This document shows positions 57,741 to 64,000 of a DNA stretch of 64,000 bases, piece after piece. The notes below the pieces were generated by a model that searched no databases, was not told the origin of the DNA, and saw only the letters and a list, made by a program, of their open reading frames with translations. The translations under genes were made by a program, and so were the position numbers. The DNA comes from Anthoceros angustus (Eukaryota; Streptophyta; Anthocerotopsida; Anthocerotales; Anthocerotaceae): assembly GCA_010909165.1 (NCBI GenBank), contig VJWM01000044.1, positions 2,232,001 to 2,296,000 of the forward strand, written 5' to 3'. Numbering within the stretch: position 1 is the stretch's first letter; every line of letters begins with the position of its first letter.

Positions 57741-59395
57741 TCATCGGACACTCCCGTGTATTGAGCGCACCAGCCCTCGGGCATCATCTAAAAGTGCCCA
57801 TACGTCCAGATGCCCAGCCATGTCATTGCACTCTTTGAGCATGTCATCCATACCTCGACAATACTCGAGAATATGTTTCTTCTTGTTCCGCACAGCCGCA
57901 GCTATGGTGTAGAGGAGCAGATCACTGGAAGCCGGTGTCCTCGACTTTGAGCCCACATTTGCCTCAGAATTCCTTCGCAGGACCGCCCAGTCTGCCCAAA
58001 TCACCTCCCACAAACCCAGGCTTTGCTCAAACGTAAGCTCCCTGCGAAGAAAAACCAGTATCATCCGGTAAACGAATGTGCAGTCCTCCGACCTTATCCT
58101 CACCAAGTGCTCATAAAGCTCTGGATCTCCCGCTTTCAGAATGCGCGCAACCAGATCCAACTGCCGTTGTATTCCAGTCTCATCCATCCTGAAATTAAGG
58201 CGAGCAGCTTGCATGAAGTTAACAAAACACCAAAAGGCTTCGAAGTCATCATCAATGAGTGCCACGAAAGGGGCCAATAAGTCACTCATGCCCTGGCAAT
58301 ACCCTGTTTCCGAATCGTGAAGCGTGTAAGCCTCCACAATCGCAACCAGCCGTGCACCAAAAAGCTTCCGAGCTGCATCCAAATGCTCCGTGTCTTTCAA
58401 CTGCACTGCGTCAGCCAACACATCAGCCATGTCCTGGGTGGCACTTGCTGCCGAGGGGGAGAAGGGAACCCAGTCGGAATTCATCCGGATGGCATCCAGA
58501 CGAATAATCCGCTGCCATGTACCAAAATCCTCCAAAGCCTGCGCGGTATTCACCACCCACTTGGGATCGTGCTCCCCTAGCACGTCCAGATTCCTAGCAA
58601 GAGTCTCCTCACGCTCGCTCCTTTTGGGCTGTTCAACAACGTCATCCACGCCAGCATCCACCCTAGCATCGTTAACGCTGCTTCCCCCCAACAACTCGCT
58701 ATCTCCTACATGTGCTGGCTCAGACCCTTCCTCAGACCCTTCCACATGTGCTTCCTCAGACCCTTCCAATCCATCAGAAAGGGCTGCAATGCCTAGGTCA
58801 CCCTCATCGGCATGCCCAGAACCAGAACCGGGACCGGAACCTTGGCAGTCCGCCTTGGGCTCACTCTTACCGGCACCGCAGCTGAAGCTGTCCGCCAAAC
58901 ACTGCTGAGCCACCGCACAGAGCTCCCGCAACTTCAGAAACTGCTCCTTCTTCCGCTCCTTCTCCGCGTCCCTCTCCTCCCGAGTGCTGGAAAAATCATA
59001 TACACCAAGCACAAAAGGCCACACCTCCGCCCTAATCCTATGCTCTACGCCCCCCTTCCGCACCACGTCGATCACCTTCTCCCCCCCGTCCGGCGCCGCC
59101 CCAGCACGGGATCAAACGCCTCCCGCCACTGCAGCAGCGAAAGCGGCTCGTGCCTCCTTCTCCTCGCCCACGGCGGCCGGAACCTCCGGCTTGGGAACAG
59201 AAACTCCCCGTTCCCGGTGGCGTACGCCAAAACCACGACCGCCACGGCGGCCACGCTCACTCCCACCGCCACCGCCGAGGCGGAGCGCAGCGCGCCGGAT
59301 GCGGCCGAGGAAGTCATGTGCTCGAATGCGCCCCCGGTCACCCCATTCACCGCCTCCACCGCCCTTGCCAGAAAGAAATTGCTCTGGAAGGACAT
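57741..59395 (-). CDS. TBC-domain Rab GTPase-activating protein
   Basis: Intronless. The ATG at 59395 opens 105 codons with a hydrophobic Ala/Val-rich stretch (about residues 40-59) and SLLQWREAFDPVLGRRRTGG. A run of seven Cs at 59081-59087 (Gs on the coding strand) then causes a 1-nt shift; with eight Gs the frame continues as EKVIDVVRKGGVEHRIRAEV to the stop at 57741, about 550 residues. TBC landmarks: RIRAEVWPFVLGVYDFSSTREERD, arginine finger IRLDAIRMNSD, and glutamine finger YCQGMSDLLAPF. An acidic Gly/Ser/Glu-rich insertion separates the first helix from the rest, as in plant RabGAPs of the TBC1D15/17-like group. It should stimulate GTP hydrolysis by Rab GTPases on endomembranes. A C-terminal copy lies at 55256-55684. 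Confidence 0.88.
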
Positions 59396-59914
59396 GGAAC
59401 CTGACCGAATTCAGACACCATTCCAACACACATTCACCCGGCTCCCTCGGCCCCGCCCCCTATCATCGAAGCCAGCCGCCGGCAGAGCTTCCGCGAACCT
59501 GCACTCAGTTCCAGTCCGAGAACAAGACGGACATGCCGAACAGCAAGCACACGTGCCGGCACAGCCAGCACCACGGGCTGGGCGACCACAGATCCAGCAG
59601 GCTCGGGCACAGGCACAGCACCGGGCTCACCGCCAGCGCCACCGCGTACAAGCACATGACTCGATCGCCCCGGGCTTCGCTTTCGCCGATCGTATCTGCT
59701 TCTCGTGCCTCCTCGCGCGAGGGACGGGCCCGGGAGGAGAAGAGGGAATGGGCTGGGCTCTCAAGAGAGTCTGTGAGAGACTGCCAGCGTCTGTTTCGCC
59801 GGGCATATATACGGAACGCCAATTTGGGCGGACGGAGTGTGTTCGGGCGAAACTCCATTTCTTGGTTCATTCTATCCTGCTCTCTGCGAGGCGTAGCAGC
59901 GGCCATCTCCGGCG
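59396..59914. promoter_or_regulatory. Bidirectional promoter, TBC and PsbP-domain genes
   Basis: 519 bp between divergent start codons. A TATA-like CATATATAC at 59804-59812 lies about 100 bp upstream of the PsbP-domain ATG. The part 59500-59914 is copied at 55738-56290, where the TATA-like GCATATATAG (56104-56113) is retained. Confidence 0.55.
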
Positions 59915-61082
59915 ATGGCGATGGCGTCTTCTTCCCTGGCCTCGGCCTCTTCCTGCGCGCTCGTATCTGGGAGACGCGTCTCACTCTCCGGTGCGGCGAG
60001 ATGGAGGAGGCAGCAGCACGTCTTCCTCCAGAATGCGCGGTGCAGCGCCGAATCGCAGGAGGAGCAGGCGTCGACGTCGGCATTCGCTTCTCCACTGGCG
60101 CAGGGAAGGCGGCAGGCGTGTGTTGGAATGGCGGGAGGAGTGCTTGCGGCTGCTCTTGCCGATTTCATGGCGTCCGGCGCGGTTGCTTTGAGTGCGAAGC
60201 CGATCGAAGTTGGGAGCTATCTGCCTCGCGCTACGGATGGCGACTTTTGCGTGTTCCGAGCTTCCACGAAGGACACGCCGGCGCTCAGGGCAGGTGAGAT
60301 GGCGTTCTTGCTGTGTGAGCTTGCGGAAGATGGCCTGGGGAATGCATGAGCTTCAGCTACTGTTGGAGGTCTGGTGATGTTTAGTCCTTTCGGTTCTACG
60401 TTAAAATGAAGTGCTTGTTCTGAGAAAATTCAGTGTCAGTGCCAGACTCTGCGTGATTGCTAGGGCTGGGAAGAGCGCTGATGCATCCATCCTGAACAGG
60501 CAATGTGGATCCCTACGAGTTCTTCGTTCCGCCGAAGTGGAAGCAGGCTAAAGTTGCCAATATCCTGTCCGGCAACTACTGCCAGCCTAAATGCGCAGAG
60601 CCATGGGTGGAGGTGAAGTTTGAGGATGATAGGGAAGGCACGCTGCAGCTCTTTGCAGCTCCCATGGTCCGGCTTACTAACAAGCCTAACGCCAAGATTG
60701 AAGAGATTGGCAGCCCTGACACGGTCATCGCTGCTTTAGGTCCATTCGTGACAGGGAACAGCTTCGATCCCGAGGAACTTATCGAGTCTGGCATCCAACA
60801 ACGAGCAGATCGAACTGTGAGCCAAAGTGTTCTTCACTTTTGATGGGAATCATGTGTTGCATTAGCATCCGTCTCTCTGGTGTAATTCACCTTTCCTCGT
60901 CATGTGTGCAGTTTTACACCTACGAGCTGGATGCACCTTACGCAAGAACTGGCTCACACAATCTTGCCAGTGCAACAGCCAAGGGTAGCGTTGTCTTGCT
61001 CTTGGTGGTGAGTGCTAACGAGAAGCAATGGGCATCTTCTCAAGGACGACTTCGCCAGATCCTGGATTCCTTTTCAGTGTAA
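59915..61082 (+). CDS. PPD6: PsbP-domain thylakoid lumen protein (PPD6-like)
   Basis: Three exons: 59915-60293, 60500-60816, 60912-61082, in phase, 288 residues. A Ser/Ala/Arg-rich stromal transit peptide is followed by a twin-arginine lumen signal (GRRQACVGMAGGVLAAALAD, cleavage likely after the VALS segment). The mature part matches the PPD6-type PsbP domain: FRASTKDTPALRAGNVDPY, PPKWKQAKVANILSGNYC, the conserved CQPKCAEPWVEVKFEDD, and the closing ARTGSHNLASATAKGSVVLL. PPD6 is a lumen protein with a redox-active cysteine pair; NYCQPKC provides two cysteines here. The gene is divergent from the TBC gene. Confidence 0.92.
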
Positions 61083-61439
61083 ACATTTCGGTTTTGCCCC
61101 GCATGACAATAAGACCATGAGGGCCAAATGGTTGCTTTGCGTGTGCTCTCTTTCCTGAATACAAAAAGGAGAAAACACTCCTCTTCTGCAGAAATTCTAC
61201 AAGTGCCAGCCTATCCTATCCTTCGACAAGAAGCTGTGCCTTAAGAATGTCGACGCCAAACCAACCATCAGACACTACCAAAGTCAGAAACATTTCAGTG
61301 CCTGAAACCTCCAACCTCCTGAATGCAACATCCAAGCACCCATCCGGACGGAAGACCAAGTCGGCCAGTACCCTACCCTGTCAAGAGGATAAAACTAGGA
61401 GACTGTCCCAGTTAATAGTGAACAAGAGTCATGGCACGA
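61083..61439. other. Spacer between convergent genes
   Basis: 357 bp holding the 3' ends of the PsbP-domain gene (plus) and the COA6-like gene (minus). A short plus-strand open frame (61247-61462) overlaps the last COA6-like exon antisense and shows no domain. Confidence 0.5.
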
Positions 61440-62058
61440 TTACGCCTGCGTCTTTTTCATAAAGCTTGAGGATTGTGGCAACCTAATGGGTCCTCGAGAA
61501 TTGTCAGTGTCCAACAATCTACGCAATCTCTTCTGGGCACTGTATTGTCGATCAAAATGCTTCACCTGCCGAAATAAACGACAGTCAGAAAAATAACATG
61601 AACCTGGCAGCAACCCAAAACCAGGCATCGTAGCAGAACGCTATTCCTTACCCAAGTCGGGCGACACGAATTCATGTACTCCGCTCGAGCAGCCTTGCAC
61701 TCAGCTGGATACATGAGTCCAACATAGCCCACCTCTGTCGGAGTTTTGTTTCTGGTGCTTTCCAGACAAGCGTAAAACGCATCCCTTGCCTGTCATCCAC
61801 CAGGACGCAATTACAACTGCCTACCATTCAAAAACAAAGAGCTCTAATTGCAGACTCTCCACAGTCTGAGAAGATTCGGGATCGCCTGTGCTCAAGGCAT
61901 AGGCGATCCCGGCTTCGTGGCTACTCGAAAGAATCCAACATGCAGAGACATACCTTGTAGCAAGCCTCTCGGCCGGATGCTAACACATCCCGGGCAACCC
62001 CTGCCTGCTCATCTTGCTCCTGTTGCTTCCGCCGCTGCTGCCACGAAAATTGCCCCAT
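61440..62058 (-). CDS. COA6: COA6/COX6B-like twin CX9C-CX10C protein
   Basis: Three exons on the minus strand: 62058-61954, 61789-61652, 61565-61440, in phase, 122 residues. Cysteines at 33 and 43 (CX9C, split by the first intron) and 66 and 77 (CX10C) form the coiled-coil-helix-coiled-coil-helix fold. The CX9C/CX10C spacing is that of COA6 and COX6B. RDAFYACLE and CKAARAEYMNSCRPTWVKHF agree with the COA6-like plant group. COA6 is a copper-handling assembly factor for cytochrome c oxidase in the mitochondrial intermembrane space, imported by the MIA40 pathway; no cleavable presequence is expected or seen. The N-terminal 30 residues are Gln/Arg/Glu-rich. Start codons of this gene and the coiled-coil gene are 234 bp apart, head to head. 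Confidence 0.85.
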
Positions 62059-62291
62059 GGTATCGCGGCCATGCCAACTGCTTTCACTCGAACCACAGAC
62101 GCGAGGCTTAGGGCTTAAGTCCTGGTTAAAGTAACCGGAGTGAAGTTAAGCGTTTCTCGTCGTCCTTGTCGTCGGAAGGGAAGGGACGAGGATGGCTACT
62201 TGCCAAGCACCCGCTTCTTATCCCGCGACATACGCTTAGAAACGTGCACTGTGACTCCGTGGTACACGTTCTGTTTTTCTGCGACGGCTCG
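62059..62291. promoter_or_regulatory. Divergent promoter, COA6-like and coiled-coil genes
   Basis: 233 bp between head-to-head ATGs. A shared promoter is inferred from the layout alone. Confidence 0.45.
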
Positions 62292-64000
62292 ATGGCTAAC
62301 GTCCATGCCAATGCTGCGAACGCATTCGAGCTCATCTCGGAGTGCAAGAGCCAATTTGTGTGTTTGAAATCCGAGATCGGAATGGCTCTCAAGGAAGTAG
62401 GTGCATCTGTTCAAAGCATTGCAATATTTCTTCCTTCAAGAGTTGCGGAGGAATCCGCGCGAGCTCTTAGCCTCATGGCTGCATATGTTGCGCCTGCATA
62501 TGTTGTCGTGCACTTCAACTTTCAGGCTGAGGAGATGATGGCTTCGATGTCAGTTCCCTTGTTGCGTTTGATTGGCTTGAAAGAGGAGGAGATGAAGCGG
62601 CAAGGGAGGCATAGCTCCATATTCTTTGTCCAGGCGGAGGATCAGAGTCATTCGACCGCAGTGAGTATTTGCCTTGTTGCGGATTCAGCGGCTGCACAAG
62701 CCACTTCTACAAATTATCTGGAGGTCTTAATTGTCGTGATTTCAACTGTTTTGGTCAGTTTCGAGGCTCAGACGGATGCGAGCGGTCTTCTGAAGGATGT
62801 CACGATGATCCATTCAAGTCTGTCAAGAAGACAACATTGATCAACGTACCTGCACGGGGCTTGGAGGTAGGAGAGTCTTAGTGCATGCAAAACATTTCAA
62901 CGAATTCCAAGTAGGTAGATGTTGGCTGGTGTCCTGGAGAAATCGACTCAATGTGTGAAAGAAATAGCAGATAGCTGCAGCCATTATCTGCTACATATGT
63001 GGCACTGACTCTCTTGCGTCATGAATCTGCGGAACTTGCTCAACTTTAGCTGGAAGAAATGAGAAAGAAGGCTGCGAAGTTCTTGGCCAAGATTGAAGAG
63101 AAGCGTAAGCATCAGTTACGTGAGCTCGCCGATGCGCTTGACAAGCTAGAGGGGTCGGTAAACTCCGCAGAAAAACATCTCCTGTCAAAGGTTCAACTTC
63201 AGGAAGGGCAGATCGGAACTCTTGTTGACAAGTTCTGCCGGAAAGTGAGGGATGTTGATAAGGCGGTGCAAGATGTTAACAGCAGAAAAGCTAGTACTGC
63301 AGCGCCGGACAGACTCCAAATTGCAATGCAGAGCTATCAAACTTTGCTGTCTCTTACAGCAAGACTCTTACCAAGCATATTGGATGTGATTGGAGTAAAC
63401 CGCTCATCTCTAAAAGCAGATGTAGGCGAGATGGTGGAGTCTGTGCGTCATTGCATGCGAATGCCACTTCAGTTCATTTTGCAGCGTCTCAAAGCCCAAG
63501 CGTTGCTCATCCAGGTCCCAGAGCTTGAGGACCTGGTGGGACAGCTGCAGGCTGAAGCACATAGTTCTGTTTCATTCCTTGCATCGACAACTCACCAACA
63601 GCAGGATCAAATCAAGTGGCTGGATTCCTGCTGTAGTCAGAGTCGGGATGAGATTGAAGTTATGACAGAACGGCTAGAAGAGAGTGAGAAGACGAGGAAG
63701 GAGACCTTGCAGGATGTCAACAAGCACAAGGATGAGCTGGAGACGCTCAAAGTCGTGCAGGAAAAGACTGTGCGTGACCTTTCCTGTTGTATTGACGTTT
63801 TGGAAGCTTTGGTTGAAGATCAGGCATCTGAACTGTCAGTCAGTAAACAAAGCATTAGGTCCTTACAGGCTCAGTTACAGGCCGAACGCGCACTGCGAGA
63901 TGTAGTGGAGAAGAAAAGGAGCATACTTGCAGAGGAATCTTCGGTTCGGGAACTGCAGCAAAGCACCCAGCTGGATCTCGAGAAATATCAGTCACTAGCG
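62292..64000 (+). CDS. Long coiled-coil protein of unknown function, 5' part
   Basis: Exons 62292-62660, 62759-62866 and 63050-64000 (open to the window edge), in phase: 476 residues so far. The ATG at 62292 is the first in frame; the frame is open upstream only from a TTG. Residues 1-123 are mostly helical with two hydrophobic patches (LMAAYVAPAYVVVHFNF). Residues 124-159 are short and polar. From about 160 onward the protein is nearly continuous heptad-rich coiled coil (EKRKHQLRELADALDKLEGS, RLEESEKTRKETLQDVNKHK, KSILAEESSVRELQQ). I do not recognise the family. A cytoskeletal, tethering or kinetochore-type role is possible, but nothing in the visible part decides it. Confidence 0.75.

Noticed and set aside
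61247-61462. 71-residue plus-strand open frame
   Set aside because: It overlaps the last COA6-like exon antisense and is Ser/Thr-rich low-complexity.
1-64000. tRNA or rRNA genes
   Set aside because: I looked for clear A-box/B-box pairs with a cloverleaf and for rRNA-like blocks and found none convincing; a dedicated scan would be needed to be sure.

Overview
This is nuclear DNA of a green land plant. Several genes are split by short GT-AG introns (about 60-140 bp). Two products carry plastid targeting (the carboxyltransferase alpha subunit of plastid acetyl-CoA carboxylase and a PsbP-domain lumen protein). Other products are plant-type: an MRS2/CorA magnesium transporter, a SHOOT GRAVITROPISM 6-like HEAT protein, plant sialyltransferase-like GT29, and a remnant of a DYW-type PPR protein. 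Compact genes, many of them intronless or intron-poor, and an R2-like non-LTR retroelement would fit a seed-free land plant (bryophyte or lycophyte), but the sequence does not settle the lineage.

Layout. 1-867 (minus): N-terminal part of an M16 insulin-degrading-type peptidase, running off the left edge; its 5' end and upstream region are tandemly duplicated to 4.2 kb. 4.2-12.5 kb: gene-poor, with two minisatellites, a badly broken retroelement (6.0-11.7 kb) with nested tandem duplications, and a small inverted-repeat element (11.96-12.31 kb). 12.5-23.0 kb: three plus-strand genes, the intronless MTR4/HEN2-type exosome helicase, the magnesium transporter with a very large insertion, and an 11-exon RCC1-repeat protein. 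24.2-28.4 kb: a satellite block of 48-, 46- and 54-bp monomers containing a 1.64-kb higher-order duplication. 28.6-30.8 kb: a relic of the inverted-repeat element and a patchwork of inverted and direct gene fragments. 31.1-36.9 kb: a small RPA34/mediator-associated-like protein, exosome subunit RRP42, sialyltransferase-like (minus) and a PhyH-family dioxygenase. 37.6-48.3 kb: the large SGR6-like gene. 48.1-53.6 kb: a 2-kb tandem duplication joining the SGR6-like 3' end to the 5' half of the accA-type gene, then the rest of that gene. 53.7-57.7 kb: duplicated and decayed sequence, including a PPR-DYW relic and a deleted copy of the next locus. 57.7-64.0 kb: TBC RabGAP (minus) divergent from a PsbP-domain protein, then a COA6-like CX9C/CX10C protein (minus) divergent from a coiled-coil protein that runs off the right edge.

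Functions are mostly housekeeping: nuclear RNA decay (MTR4-type helicase and RRP42), plastid fatty-acid synthesis and lumen, mitochondrial oxidase assembly, Golgi glycosylation and trafficking. I see no operon-like co-functional cluster. The most unusual content is the transporter insertion, the mosaic of inverted gene fragments at 28.9-33.7 kb, and at least four tandem duplications whose copies differ mainly by 1-3-nt indels. That last pattern raises a real question of assembly or consensus error, and it affects which gene copies should be believed.
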